Shown: positions 1-9,460, numbered from the stretch's first letter. The stretch: 64,000 bases of DNA from Desulfopila_A sp964446655 (GCA_964446655.1 CAYUPL010000010.1:1-64000), one strand, 5' to 3'. Numbers and translations: made by a program. The notes: generated by a model from the sequence alone, not told the origin.

Positions 1-1
1 A

Positions 2-892
2 TTATTTTTCAAAAAGATCAATGATCTTGGAAAGTTTGCGCTGTATTGCCACAAGGGCCTGAGACGCCCCGCTGCCTGGCGAATATTCACATACGGGCAG
101 ATAGGCCTGGAGTGATTGGCTGACCTGCTCATCTATCGGAATTTCACCCAGTTCGGGCAGATATATACCAAGGTAGGTAGAAGTGATTTTTTTGAGTTTG
201 AGTGTGTTCAGCTTTGAGCCCGATCCTATTTTGTTGATAATCAAGAGTGGATGGAAGGATTGCAGTTCGTTCTCAATCCTGGCCCGGGCGTCCTCTTCTA
301 TTTTCTCCGCTTGTTCGAATACTTCGGCTATTGTCTGAAAATTATGCTGCTTCAACGTTTTGCTGACCTCACTCTGCGAGAGAAAGGAGGTGAGGGCCTT
401 TCTGATGGTAGCCAGCTGGATAAATCTGTAAAAATCCATAATGGAGGTGGGCTCCGGCGTGGTAACGCATACCTGCAGATCGGCCGTCATGAAAAAATCA
501 AGACAGTGGTAGCTGCTGCCGGCGCCGACATCAAGGAGCACAATATCCGCATCGATGGAAGAGATAGCTCGTAGGAGGCGCATTTTTTCCTGATAGCTCA
601 TGTTGGCCGTTTGCAGGGTCTCTCCCGTTCCGGCAATGAGTTGCAGACCATGGAAGGAATCAAAGGTGTGGATACAGTCTGCAAGGTCGTTTACTTTCCT
701 GGTGAGAAAGTCAGTCAGGGTATAGCGAGGTTTAAAGAGGCCAAAAAAGATATGCGCATTTGCTCCACCGACATCAAGATCTATGATACAGACCTTCCGC
801 CCTTCCCTGGCAAGGAGATAGGCCAGGTTCGTCAGCACCATGCTTTTCCCCGTTCCACCTTTTCCGGAACCAACTGAAACTGTTATCGACAT
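2..892 (-). CDS. MinD/FlhG-like ParA-family ATPase
   Basis: Soluble P-loop ATPase of the SIMIBI MinD/ParA class, 296 aa. The deviant Walker A GSGKGGTGKS is at residues 8-17, with the signature lysine at 11 and the catalytic lysine at 16. It is followed by IIDLDVGGAN (switch/A' region) and VLLDVGAGSS (Walker B). The sequence resembles the FlhG/MinD branch that places flagella or division machinery, but no FlhF, MinC or MinE is adjacent and there is no obvious C-terminal amphipathic MinD helix. A helical insertion rich in Glu/Lys around residues 165-210 is unusual for MinD proper. ATG start at 892; the TAA stop falls on bases 2-4, so the gene is complete. Family call is firm, cellular target unknown. 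Confidence 0.85.
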   Translation of the reverse strand: MSITVSVGSGKGGTGKSMVLTNLAYLLAREGRKVCIIDLDVGGANAHIFFGLFKPRYTLTDFLTRKVNDLADCIHTFDSFHGLQLIAGTGETLQTANMSYQEKMRLLRAISSIDADIVLLDVGAGSSYHCLDFFMTADLQVCVTTPEPTSIMDFYRFIQLATIRKALTSFLSQSEVSKTLKQHNFQTIAEVFEQAEKIEEDARARIENELQSFHPLLIINKIGSGSKLNTLKLKKITSTYLGIYLPELGEIPIDEQVSQSLQAYLPVCEYSPGSGASQALVAIQRKLSKIIDLFEK

Positions 893-1090
893 ATGTGAGA
901 TTCTTTTTTAGGTGCTTCTCTCTTCTTCTGGCTCAAGCGAGCAGAAAACGCTGGTGTCTCCATCTATTTTCGGTGTTTCTGTTGAAAACCTTAAGTATTT
1001 AAAGTGATTGGCGTGAATTTTGTGCAATCTTCGGCCTGGGCAAAGGATTTTCCGTACCACATTTCTCAAATGAGGCATGCTGTAAAATTC

Positions 1091-1387
1091 TTATTTTACT
1101 CTTCTTTTTCGGATTTTGAGTATGGCTGCGGCACGCTCGAGAATGGCCTGGAGGGAGTGTGAGGAGGTATCACTGCCGCTCCACAGCAACCAGCCTTCTT
1201 TCGATTCGAGAACGATTTTACCGTTTTTTACCGAAAGGTGGGCTGCCGGGATGTCACTGTCCGCCGGTGTTGTCGGGGGAGACGGCTCGGTTTGATTACG
1301 CCCGACAGCTGTGCAGCTAGTACAATAATTGCTGCTGGAGTCCTGCAGAATTGCAAGGGTACGACCACATTGCCGACAGAACTTCAT
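1091..1387 (-). CDS. Small zinc-ribbon protein, function unknown
   Basis: Encodes 98 aa. The N-terminus carries CRQCGRTL (residues 4-11) and a second pair YCTSC about 15 residues later, a four-cysteine zinc-ribbon arrangement. A Pro/Ser/Thr-rich linker follows, then a short strand-like domain containing LSVKNGKIVLESKEGWLLWSG, then a basic C-terminus (KIRKRRVK). No family is recognised with certainty. It lies between the yihY-like gene and the MinD-like ATPase on the same strand, with gaps of about 55 and 200 bases, so cotranscription with yihY is possible. The composition looks coding and the cysteines are in zinc-binding spacing. Confidence 0.6.
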   Translation of the reverse strand: MKFCRQCGRTLAILQDSSSNYCTSCTAVGRNQTEPSPPTTPADSDIPAAHLSVKNGKIVLESKEGWLLWSGSDTSSHSLQAILERAAAILKIRKRRVK

Positions 1388-1442
1388 GGTTTGTCACGCC
1401 GGTGAGCAGAGGCTGAGAAGGGACGAGCCGAGCGGATGTTCT

Positions 1443-2804
1443 TCATTGACTGTCCTTTTTTGACATTGCCGGGGAGTCGTTGGACAGTGGCGCGGATACG
1501 GCATTGAGAACTTCACGGCATTTTTTGCCCCCTTGGGTTTCGCCGTAGGTTGAACCGAAAATTGCTTTGATAACCTTGCTGTTGTCGAGTCTTTCTCGAG
1601 GGATGGAGGGTTTGATGGATGTCTGGTCGTCTGCCCAGTGGATCAGATGGGCATCCCGCAGGAGATCGAGCGTCTGCTGGACGACTCCAGGGCTATGTGT
1701 GGGATATTTACTTAAAAAGTCAAGCAGGGAAGCCTGTCCTTCCGCGTTGAACCTCTGTTGGACATAGTCGAGAACATCGTAGGCGACAGCAAGTTTCAGG
1801 CTTGGCGGAGTATGATGCGAGAGTAGTCGCATGGAGTCTTTGTTCTGGAAGGAATAGGCAATCTGGGCGCCTAATAATATAAAGATCCAGCCGACATAAA
1901 CCCAGACCAGAAAAAGAGGCAGGGTGGCGAAGGAGCCATAAATGGCATTGTATTTGGAAACGCCGACCTGCAGACTGATATAGAGGTTTTGCGCTTCGAA
2001 CCAGAAATATCCGGCGAACAGGGCGCCGGTCATGGCTGGTACCGTTTTGACTTTGGTATTGGGAAAAAAGAGATAGATGACATACAGGGTCAGTGCCAAA
2101 AAGAAAATGGGGAGCAGTTTGAGAATAACGGCCTGGATCCATACCATTGGGATAAGTATGGAGAATTTGGTCAACAAAGTCTCATTGGTCAGAACCGCAC
2201 TGGAGGCAAGGCCGACATTGACGGAAAGAGGCATCAGTACGATGAGGGCAAGATAATCCGAGACCTTTCGCATCAGAGAGCGACCGCTTTCCACATGCCA
2301 GATGGAGTTCATGGCCATTTCGATATTACCGAGAACGAGAATGACACTAAGCATTATACCGGCGACGCCAAAGGTTCCCAGAGTGGCGAAGTTTGTACGC
2401 TCGACATAGGCAAAGAGATTTTCTATGGCGGAATAAAGATGCTGCGGCAGGCTTGACTCGACCGCCTTGCCGGCCTCCCCTGTTTGTCCGCCATTATCGG
2501 TAGTGACCGGTGCGCTGTCACTGTCGAGTGTGGCTACATAACTGTACACCACGTCTTTTAGCTGATCACCGCCGCCGAATCCCTTGATCACTGCCGTGCT
2601 CATGGCAAGAATGGGTACCAGGGAGAGCATGACGGTAAAGGTGAGGGCCGCGGCCCTCAGTGAAAGCTCATTTTTCTTAAAATGATATGCCGTTATGAGG
2701 ACAACCCGGCAAAAGGTGTGGAGTATACGGGAAAAACGTGGTTCCTTCGGCTGTGGGCTGTCGGCCCATTCAATCAGCTGTGATAGGGAAAAAGAAGTTG
2801 GCAT
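1443..2804 (-). CDS. YihY/BrkB-family inner-membrane protein
   Basis: Encodes 453 aa. The N-terminal two thirds is a six-helix membrane domain of the YihY/BrkB (formerly misnamed RNase BN) family: conserved N-terminal segment LSLRAAALTFTVMLSLVPIL, then helices near residues 140, 185, 230, 260 and 300, with the typical YNAIYGSFATLPLFLVWVYVGW block. The last ~110 residues form a soluble extension resembling a winged helix (YDVLDYVQQRF...LLRDAHLIHW), which occurs in longer members. There is an 80-residue insertion between helices 1 and 2 (residues ~75-125, Gly/Asp/Ser rich, presumably periplasmic). Cellular role is not established for the family. It starts 7 bases after the histidine kinase stop and is probably in the same transcript. 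Confidence 0.85.
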   Translation of the reverse strand: MPTSFSLSQLIEWADSPQPKEPRFSRILHTFCRVVLITAYHFKKNELSLRAAALTFTVMLSLVPILAMSTAVIKGFGGGDQLKDVVYSYVATLDSDSAPVTTDNGGQTGEAGKAVESSLPQHLYSAIENLFAYVERTNFATLGTFGVAGIMLSVILVLGNIEMAMNSIWHVESGRSLMRKVSDYLALIVLMPLSVNVGLASSAVLTNETLLTKFSILIPMVWIQAVILKLLPIFFLALTLYVIYLFFPNTKVKTVPAMTGALFAGYFWFEAQNLYISLQVGVSKYNAIYGSFATLPLFLVWVYVGWIFILLGAQIAYSFQNKDSMRLLSHHTPPSLKLAVAYDVLDYVQQRFNAEGQASLLDFLSKYPTHSPGVVQQTLDLLRDAHLIHWADDQTSIKPSIPRERLDNSKVIKAIFGSTYGETQGGKKCREVLNAVSAPLSNDSPAMSKKDSQ

Positions 2805-2811
2805 GGTCTGA

Positions 2812-4896
2812 TTAACTGGAATGGTTGTCCTGTCGTGGATTGAAAAGCCATTTTTCTAAGACGGCATACACGACTTCTCGTTTTATCGGCTTGCTGATAT
2901 AATCGGTCATACCGGCTTCCAGGCAGATTTGCCGATCTCCCTTGAGTGCGTTGGCTGTCATGGCAATTATAGGCACTTGATCATGCCCTGCCCGGCGGAT
3001 TTCTCTGGTGGCGGTGAGACCGTCCATTTCCGGCATCTGAATATCCATGAGAATAGCATCATATTTGTCAGGTGAGGCCAGGTATGTCTGCAGGGCTTTT
3101 TTGCCGTTGCCGACAATTTCCAGAGTATATCCGGCCTTGGTCAACAGTATCTGGGCGAGTTTCTGGTTCACGGGGTTGTCTTCAGCCAGCAGTAATTTGA
3201 GTTTATGTTTGAATTCTTCTCGGATGGTATATTGTGTTACAATACTATTTTCTGAATCTTTTTCCCGGTTGTCCCCTCCCAGCAGGTGATTGATTGTTCG
3301 CTGAATGATCTGTCCTCGTGAAGGCTTGCTGAGGAACCCGTTGATGCCGCTTTCTTTGCACTGAAGAGCGATCTTTTCGGTTGAGGAGGCGTATGCCAGA
3401 AGAGGCATATTGCTGAATTCTTTGGCAGATCTTCGGATACAAGCGGCAAGTTCATACCCATTCAGATCATCCAGATCGATGTCCAGGATACATAAATGAA
3501 AGGACTTTTCAGCTCTATATGCTTCTTCAATTCTCGGCAAGACGTTGCCAGAGCGGTTTTCGATCTCAGGCTTGAAATCCGCTCGACTGAGGATGTTGTG
3601 CAGGATTTCGGCACTGGTCCGATTGTCATCGACAATCAGGATTCTCGATCCCGTCACCTGTTTGTCGATTGTAAACTGTTTTGCCGGTTTCCGTGATTTT
3701 TTCATTGCGGCAGTGAAGTGGAAAACTGTTTCTTTGCCGATTTCGCTTTCGGCCCAGACTTTACCATTCATAAGAGCTGCAATTTTTCTACTGATGGAAA
3801 GCCCTAATCCGGTACCGCCGTATTTTCGGGTGGTAGTGCCGTCAGCTTGTTTGAAAGGCTCAAAGATGGTTTGCAGCTTGTCTCCGGCAATGCCGACACC
3901 GGTATCACGAACGCTGTTATGGAGAAAGATTTCACTTTCCGTCTCCCTTGCCACCATGACGGCTAACTCCACCTCGCCCTTTTCGGTGAATTTAGCAGCA
4001 TTACCCAGCAGATTGATCAGCACCTGACGATACCTGCCCGGATCACCACTGATATATGCAGGAAGGCGTTCGTCGATACGGCAGATAATCTCAATCGGTT
4101 TGCCGGCAATTCGCGGTTTGATCAGTTCGCACACATCATGAGCGGTTATTTCAGGGTCGAAATCTATGGCTTCCAGGGACATCTGGCCGGCTTCGATTTT
4201 AGAAAAGTCAAGAATATCATTAATAATACTGAGGAGCGCCCCGCCGCTGCGCTTGATAATAAGGGCGCTGTCTTTCTGCTCTTCACTGAGTTCGGTGGTT
4301 AACAGGATGTCGGTAAAGCCGATGACACCGTTCATCGGGGTTCGGATTTCGTGGCTCATGGCTGCCAGGAATTGACTTTTCGCGACATTGGCAGCCTCGG
4401 CGGCCCGCTTTGAGGCACGCAATTCTTTCGTCTGACGGGCAATTTCCGACTGGAGGGTTTTTGAGTATTGCTCCTGCTGTTCCTGGATTATTTGATGGCT
4501 TTTTTGGGTCTCGATCAACATATCCTGGAATTTGTTATCGAGGACCTGAAATTTTCTGCCAAACTGTTTTTTCTGAATTGCCAGGGTTTTTTGAAGCTTC
4601 TCATTTTCCAGGATGGTGAAAAAGTGGTCAATCGCAAACCGGATAAGTTGGCGGCGGTCGGATGAGAGTTCCTGGTCCTCTGTGTCTTTGTAGAGGAGTC
4701 GGCAGTTGTATTGGGGGAGGGGCACACAGATCTCCGCGCTGGGAAGAGATGGAGATGTGCCACTGCTCTCACTTGTCGTATGCTCTTGGATGCGGAACCG
4801 GCCTGTAGGAAAAACTTCTGCAAGGTAGTTGACCAGTCTGGCTGTCTCTTCCGTGAATTCCTGATCTTTGCCGAAAAGTGAGAGGGCATCGATCAT
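2812..4896 (-). CDS. Cytoplasmic hybrid histidine kinase with two receiver domains
   Basis: Encodes 694 aa with no signal peptide or membrane helix, so it should sense a cytoplasmic signal. Order: a small N-terminal sensor-like region (1-95), a long coiled coil (~100-175), the HisKA dimerisation domain with AMSHEIRTPMNG (phosphoacceptor His182), a HATPase_c domain (N box LINLLGNAAKF, G boxes DTGVGI and GGTGLGLSIS), receiver 1 (ILIVDDN, phosphoacceptor Asp in CILDIDL) and receiver 2 (LLAEDNPVNQ, Asp in AILMDIQMPEMDG). Receiver 1 is less conserved than receiver 2. The start overlaps the stop of the upstream HDOD gene by 4 bases (ATGA), so the two proteins are made together and probably act in one pathway. 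No HPt or output gene is adjacent. Confidence 0.92.
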   Translation of the reverse strand: MIDALSLFGKDQEFTEETARLVNYLAEVFPTGRFRIQEHTTSESSGTSPSLPSAEICVPLPQYNCRLLYKDTEDQELSSDRRQLIRFAIDHFFTILENEKLQKTLAIQKKQFGRKFQVLDNKFQDMLIETQKSHQIIQEQQEQYSKTLQSEIARQTKELRASKRAAEAANVAKSQFLAAMSHEIRTPMNGVIGFTDILLTTELSEEQKDSALIIKRSGGALLSIINDILDFSKIEAGQMSLEAIDFDPEITAHDVCELIKPRIAGKPIEIICRIDERLPAYISGDPGRYRQVLINLLGNAAKFTEKGEVELAVMVARETESEIFLHNSVRDTGVGIAGDKLQTIFEPFKQADGTTTRKYGGTGLGLSISRKIAALMNGKVWAESEIGKETVFHFTAAMKKSRKPAKQFTIDKQVTGSRILIVDDNRTSAEILHNILSRADFKPEIENRSGNVLPRIEEAYRAEKSFHLCILDIDLDDLNGYELAACIRRSAKEFSNMPLLAYASSTEKIALQCKESGINGFLSKPSRGQIIQRTINHLLGGDNREKDSENSIVTQYTIREEFKHKLKLLLAEDNPVNQKLAQILLTKAGYTLEIVGNGKKALQTYLASPDKYDAILMDIQMPEMDGLTATREIRRAGHDQVPIIAMTANALKGDRQICLEAGMTDYISKPIKREVVYAVLEKWLFNPRQDNHSS

Positions 4897-5753
4897 TTTG
4901 CCACCTGGGTGAAACCATAAAGATCCTGAGCTTTTTCCATCTCTTCGGGCAGATCTTCCAGCAAAACCTTATATTCATCCATGTTTTCCTGGATATGATC
5001 CACAAGATCGGCAGAAAGAATTGCCGTTGCTCCCTGCATGGCGGGGTAACCAAGCTGGGCGGTCAGATATTCAGCAATCTGGGTAATACCGGTCAAACTT
5101 TCCGGTATGACCTCTTCAAGCAGAACGTGGTGATCCCGGATGGCACACTGGATGTTCTCCGCCATTTGCCACTCTTGAGCAAGAAGATATCCGATTTCAC
5201 AGTGATCGGTGCCGAGAAGGTCTCTCTCGATGGTATCGATAGTGTGCTTGCCGTCATGGGCTTCGCAGATCTGCAGAAATTCCTGCGGAGCCACTTGCTC
5301 TTCGACTATGATTCCAAAATCATGTAGAATGCCGCATAGATAAGCGTCTTCTCCGTTGATCCCGAACAGCCTCTCGGCCAGAACTTTGCTGCAGATACTC
5401 ACCGCCGCGCAATGCATCCACAACTGTTTACGGGAGTAGATGCCGATGCTTCTGTCAGAGGAGGTAAACATGTTTTTGAGGGCATCGGTAACCGCAAGGT
5501 TGTATAAGTTTTTCATGCCTATGAACGCGACAGCTCTGCTGATGGAGTCGACTTTCTGTGCCAGACCGTAATACGGGCTGTTAACCAGACGAAGCAAGCG
5601 TACCACGAGAGTTGGATCCATTTTTATCACATCCTCGAAGTCTTTCATGGTGGACTCTTCATCGTTGATAAGTTTGGAGAGTTTTGTGACCACGTGAGGA
5701 AGTGTTTTAATGGTATTGAATTTGTTTATAAGTTTTCTTGCTGAAGCTGACAT
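4893..5753 (-). CDS. HDOD-domain signalling protein
   Basis: A 286-aa protein that is essentially one HDOD domain, the HD-related output domain common in signalling proteins. Diagnostic features are TLPHVVTKLSKLINDEESTMKDFEDVI near the N-terminus, LVRLLRLVNSPYYGLAQKVDSISRAVAFIGMKNLYNL in the middle, and CGILHDFGII (an HD-like pair) around residue 140. The region DHCEIGYLLAQEWQM follows. HDOD proteins usually lack hydrolase activity and relay signals, for example in motility or c-di-GMP networks. A purine-rich site (GGGGG) lies a few bases before the ATG at 5753. It is translationally coupled to the downstream hybrid kinase, so it is either its regulator or its partner. Confidence 0.9.
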   Translation of the reverse strand: MSASARKLINKFNTIKTLPHVVTKLSKLINDEESTMKDFEDVIKMDPTLVVRLLRLVNSPYYGLAQKVDSISRAVAFIGMKNLYNLAVTDALKNMFTSSDRSIGIYSRKQLWMHCAAVSICSKVLAERLFGINGEDAYLCGILHDFGIIVEEQVAPQEFLQICEAHDGKHTIDTIERDLLGTDHCEIGYLLAQEWQMAENIQCAIRDHHVLLEEVIPESLTGITQIAEYLTAQLGYPAMQGATAILSADLVDHIQENMDEYKVLLEDLPEEMEKAQDLYGFTQVAK

Positions 5754-5776
5754 GAAGCCCCCTGAGTCTTTAAAAA

Positions 5777-7684
5777 TTATAACGGCTCAATGACGGGAAT
5801 CTGCAGATATTGATTAGGGAGAAGACCATCATAGCTGAGATCACTATTATATCGCTTGAGGAGCCAGATTGGCAGGTCGAATTTATCGCGGCAGATCTGC
5901 CAGAGAGTATCTCCTGTCGCCACCAGGTATTTACTGAAGCCGGTGATTTTATACGCACTGAAAAAATCTTCTTCGGTTTCCCGGTGAAACTCTTTGCGCC
6001 GATTTTCAAAATCCTCGCGGGAGATGGCGACAAAGGGGACGAGAAATGTGCGGCCGGCATGGATGGATGCTTGAGCCGGGATATTGTTAACGGAATACAG
6101 CATGTTCTTTGGTATTTTGAGCCATTCTGCATAAATGCTCAGAGTTTCTTCCGGTTGTACGATAATTTCGCCGAGGAGGATGCCGTTGCGGGAAAAGGTT
6201 TTTACAACATCAAGAATATAGTTTGGTGGTGGCTGAGGAGAGTCGGCAAATTTTGCGGTCGGGAAAGTTTTCTTTGTAGCTTTTAATATGGGGTTTTCAG
6301 GGATCGTTCCAGCCACTTTTTGTTGTGTGGTCGACACCTTCGCTGTCGCGGCGCTGTCGGCCTTGCCTGGTATATGGAGCGTCTGCCCGATGTAGACAAG
6401 GGCGTTATCCTTGAGAGTGTTTGCTTTACTGAGCTCCTGCAGGGTAACCCCGAATCGTCCGGCAATGGCGCTGGCAGTATCTCCCTGCTTTACCTGGTAA
6501 AAAATCGATCGCTGCTGTTGCGCTTTGAAAATCCCGGCGGGCATATTGTCGGCAAGCCGTACGATTGTCGCGGAATAGGGCAGGCGAAGCAGGAAACCCT
6601 TGGGCAGGTATTTTTCTCCCTGCCAGATTGGTGGTCGGAGTGACGGATTGTGCTGCCGCAGTTCATTCCTGCTGAGCTGAAAATGATTGATGACATCGTC
6701 TATATGGACATATCCGGGAAGGCCGATGGTAAATTCCGGTACCGGACGAGCCATTTTTATGGAGGTGGATCGCTCCATTTTTTTGGCGATATTACGTGCA
6801 GCCAGAAATTCGGCGTAGAAATTTCTGGAAGCGAATTTAAAGTGACCTTGACGGTAGTTGCGAAAGATGTTTTCGTAGGTCCCTTCTTGCAACAGGGCCC
6901 TTTTCATACCGGCATGACCGTAATTGTATGCGGTTATGGCAAGCGGCCAGGTGCCGAGATTTTCATAGCTTTTTTTGAGATACCGAGCTGCTGCATCGGT
7001 GGCGAGAAGTGGGTCGCGCCGTTCATCAATGAGGTAATCAATGGTCAAATATTCCATACCGGTGGAACGGGTAAACTGCCATACACCGGCCGCCCCGAAT
7101 TTACTATATGCCTGAATGTTGAAAGAAGATTCAACGTGAGGGATGTAAGCGAGGTCCTCCGGCAGATTGTATGAGCGGAAAATCTTTTTCATTTCAGCCA
7201 TATAGGTGCCTGATTGAATGACACCTTCGAGGAAGCGTTCTTTCAGGCCGGTTTGGATGCGGATATTCTGTGATGCGGCCTGCAGTTGTCCAGCAAGGTC
7301 GGGTGGAGAAAATAGAGCATAGACACGCTTTTCGTCGGCGGTTTTGGGAGGGTTTCCCGCAGCGAGCCTGTTGAGGATGGATTTGTATTTGTTTTTGACG
7401 GTCTGCAGATGTTGCCGGTTGATTGTTTCGGCGCCGGGGAGCTTTCTGTCAAGAAGCGGCACTGCCTCATAGAGTATGGACAGGTTTTCTCGATCGTGAA
7501 AAACAGCAGTGTTGATTGAATATTGGGCAAAAATCTTTTCCCAAAAGAGAACATTGCTTTGAAGTATCTTAAACGATGGGAAATAATTTTTGTAATCAGC
7601 ACAATAACCGTATTGTACAGTAAGAAGGGAAAAAAACAGGGTCAGTGACAGGGTTGTGCTTTGAATCTTGCAAAGAGATCTCAT
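5777..7684 (-). CDS. mltD: Membrane-bound lytic transglycosylase with LysM repeats (MltD-like)
   Basis: Peptidoglycan-cleaving enzyme of the SLT family, exported to the periplasm. I chose the ATG at 7684 (635 aa), because it is followed directly by a signal peptide (basic MRSLCK, then a hydrophobic stretch ending ...YGYCA). The frame continues 135 bases further upstream, but that extension has no signal character. The SLT domain shows LAYIPHVESSFN with the catalytic Glu, then AGVWQFTRSTGMEY and the AITAYNYGHAGM block. A cell-wall binding tail follows with LysM repeats: one clear at YQVKQGDTASAIAGRFGVT, one degenerate at IIVQPEETLSIYAEWL, and a clear C-terminal one at YLVATGDTLWQI. Probably monocistronic or the first gene of the run towards 5.7 kb. 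Confidence 0.9.
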   Translation of the reverse strand: MRSLCKIQSTTLSLTLFFSLLTVQYGYCADYKNYFPSFKILQSNVLFWEKIFAQYSINTAVFHDRENLSILYEAVPLLDRKLPGAETINRQHLQTVKNKYKSILNRLAAGNPPKTADEKRVYALFSPPDLAGQLQAASQNIRIQTGLKERFLEGVIQSGTYMAEMKKIFRSYNLPEDLAYIPHVESSFNIQAYSKFGAAGVWQFTRSTGMEYLTIDYLIDERRDPLLATDAAARYLKKSYENLGTWPLAITAYNYGHAGMKRALLQEGTYENIFRNYRQGHFKFASRNFYAEFLAARNIAKKMERSTSIKMARPVPEFTIGLPGYVHIDDVINHFQLSRNELRQHNPSLRPPIWQGEKYLPKGFLLRLPYSATIVRLADNMPAGIFKAQQQRSIFYQVKQGDTASAIAGRFGVTLQELSKANTLKDNALVYIGQTLHIPGKADSAATAKVSTTQQKVAGTIPENPILKATKKTFPTAKFADSPQPPPNYILDVVKTFSRNGILLGEIIVQPEETLSIYAEWLKIPKNMLYSVNNIPAQASIHAGRTFLVPFVAISREDFENRRKEFHRETEEDFFSAYKITGFSKYLVATGDTLWQICRDKFDLPIWLLKRYNSDLSYDGLLPNQYLQIPVIEPL

Positions 7685-7882
7685 AAAAACTGTTTCTGTG
7701 AAAAAATCGATGTAGCCCTTGCCGCAATGCGGGCTCTGTTTTTGGCACCAATATGGTTGCCCGATGTTTTCCCCCGGCTGTCGGGGACATAATAGAAAGC
7801 GCTTTTTGAAGGACAACACCTCTGTCTGAGGGGATGATAAAGATTTCAGGAACCACTTTTATTTAAACATAAGGAGATAAAG

Positions 7883-8368
7883 ATGTACACTCCAATTTTG
7901 GCGGCATTGGCCTATATTCTATCGCCAGATGGGAAAATGACGCTTCTTGTACATAGAAACAAAAGAGAGCAAGATCACCATTTCGGTAAATTCAATGGTC
8001 TTGGTGGGAAAATGGAACCAGGAGAGGATATTGTCTCCTGTTTGCGAAGGGAAATCAGGGAGGAGGCGAAAATCGAAGCACAGCAGGTTGTTTTGCGCGG
8101 AACCATAAACTGGACTGGCTTTGGAGGAGAAGGTCAGGATTGGTTCGGTTTTATCTTTTTGGTAAAGTCCTTCATCGGAACTCCCTGCAGAACCAATGAA
8201 GAAGGTGATTTATTATGGAAAGAAGTGGCCTTGCTGGAGACATTACCCATGTGGGAGGGAGACAGGTTGTTTCTTCCTCTGGTCTTTGATGATGACCCTC
8301 GAGTATTTCATGGCTATATGCCGTATTGTGATGGTAAACCGACCGATTGGTGGTTTTCTAGAGTATAA
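7883..8368 (+). CDS. Nudix hydrolase, MutT/8-oxo-dGTPase-like
   Basis: Encodes 161 aa. The Nudix box is intact: G(X5)E(X7)REIREEAK, starting at the second Gly of LGGKMEPGED and ending at REIREEAKI. An Ala replaces the usual Gly near its end. The preceding HFGKFNGLGGK and the later WFGFIFLVKSF are typical of 8-oxo-dGTP diphosphatases of the MTH1/YtkD type, which clean oxidised nucleotides. A good ribosome site (aaggagat) precedes the ATG. The gene stands alone between the divergent mltD-like gene and the zapB-like gene. Substrate is inferred from family only; other nucleoside triphosphates are possible. Confidence 0.85.
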   Translation: MYTPILAALAYILSPDGKMTLLVHRNKREQDHHFGKFNGLGGKMEPGEDIVSCLRREIREEAKIEAQQVVLRGTINWTGFGGEGQDWFGFIFLVKSFIGTPCRTNEEGDLLWKEVALLETLPMWEGDRLFLPLVFDDDPRVFHGYMPYCDGKPTDWWFSRV

Positions 8369-8527
8369 GTCATGATTGTATTGTCGTCTCCCTTCAGCCA
8401 AAACATCTCTTTTGCATGGTGGGTGCTTTTTGAACCGGTATGCGGGGTGCCGGTTTTGCCGAAGGAGCGAGAAGAAATATAGCGTTGACACCGATTCCGG
8501 GTTATCTGTTGCAGAGAACATGGAGCA

Positions 8528-8536
8528 TGGTATAAT
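8528..8536 (+). promoter_or_regulatory. Extended -10 promoter for the zapB-zapA unit
   Basis: The sequence TGGTATAAT is a perfect TATAAT hexamer preceded by the extended -10 TG dinucleotide. No good -35 lies at the right distance (best match TTGCAG about 16 bases upstream), which is usual for extended -10 promoters. The predicted start is about 75 bases before the zapB-like start codon. Confidence 0.55.
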
Positions 8537-8618
8537 TTGGGAATCGGATAAAGAGCGGAGTATTTGTTGTCCGCAGTTATTGTTATGATATTAATTACGG
8601 CTATGTCGGAGAGATGTT

Positions 8619-9020
8619 ATGAGTCAGAATAGTGAGTTCGAACGCCTTGAACAATTTGTGGCGCAGCTGCTGGGCCAATATAAGCAGTTGCTTGACAAAA
8701 ATTCGCAACTGCAGAGTCTTGTGCACAAAAAAGAAAAAGATATCAGAGAGTTGCAGTCAAGAATCAGTTCTGCGGATTCGGAGCGCGGTGATATCTCCAA
8801 CCGCATCAAAGGGCTTATTGACCAGATTGAAGAATGGCAAGCAAATCTGCCTGAAATTGATGAAGAGGCGCAGCAAAACGAAGAGGATGGGGGAGGAGCT
8901 GCTGCCCCGACCGAAGAGAGTATCTCGGAAAGCATTAGAAATGAAGAACGCGATCCTAATCACCAGCAGCGCTCCCTTTTTCATGCAGAACGGCGCCCTG
9001 ATGTCGATTTTACCGGCTGA
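8619..9020 (+). CDS. ZapB-like coiled-coil cell-division protein
   Basis: A 133-aa acidic protein. Residues 1-75 form a continuous coiled coil (FERLEQFVAQLLGQYKQLLDKNSQLQSLVHKKEKDIRELQSRI...) and the remainder is low-complexity and acidic. Length, composition and position immediately upstream of zapA match the ZapB-type proteins that bridge ZapA and the Z-ring. The coiled-coil match is not specific by itself, so the neighbour carries much of the call. The start has a usable ribosome site (cggagag) in front of ATG. A 62-base gap separates it from zapA. Confidence 0.65.
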   Translation: MSQNSEFERLEQFVAQLLGQYKQLLDKNSQLQSLVHKKEKDIRELQSRISSADSERGDISNRIKGLIDQIEEWQANLPEIDEEAQQNEEDGGGAAAPTEESISESIRNEERDPNHQQRSLFHAERRPDVDFTG

Positions 9021-9082
9021 GAGCAGGTATATGCGCGAACGGGATCATCTCATTGACGACCCCATGACAGTGGAGACAGGCC

Positions 9083-9436
9083 ATGCATACTGATGCCGAG
9101 GTGAGCAGGCAGGATACGCCTGAAAGTGAACGACTGATCAAGTTCACACTGCTGGGACAGGATTACAGTTTTTACACCGGCGCCTCTGAGGAGGAGATGC
9201 AGAAGATTCTGGGTCTTGTAAGAAGGCTTATCGAAGAAAGTACTACAAAGCCTCGAAGCGGTACCATCCCGGTAAGCAAGACCGCAATCATGGCCTGTCT
9301 CAATATCGCCTCGCGCTATATACGGCTTCAGCAGGATTATGCCGAGTATAAGAAAGATAATGATGCCAGGGTGGCGCGACTGATTGCAAAGATTGATGCC
9401 GGCCTGCTTGCTGAAAAAAGCGACAGGATCGTATAA
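9083..9436 (+). CDS. zapA: Cell-division protein ZapA
   Basis: A 117-aa ZapA family member. It shows the N-terminal strand VKFTLLGQDY-type segment (here IKFTLLGQDYSFYTGASEEEMQKILGLVRRL), a central helix with ACLNIASRYIRLQQDYAEYKK, and a C-terminal helix for dimer/tetramer formation. ZapA binds FtsZ polymers and cross-links protofilaments at midcell. It lies downstream of the zapB-like gene and directly upstream of the 6S RNA locus, the same zapA-ssrS order as in many proteobacteria. That synteny supports both calls. Confidence 0.9.
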   Translation: MHTDAEVSRQDTPESERLIKFTLLGQDYSFYTGASEEEMQKILGLVRRLIEESTTKPRSGTIPVSKTAIMACLNIASRYIRLQQDYAEYKKDNDARVARLIAKIDAGLLAEKSDRIV

Positions 9437-9460
9437 AACGCTTTTGTTTGATGGAATATC

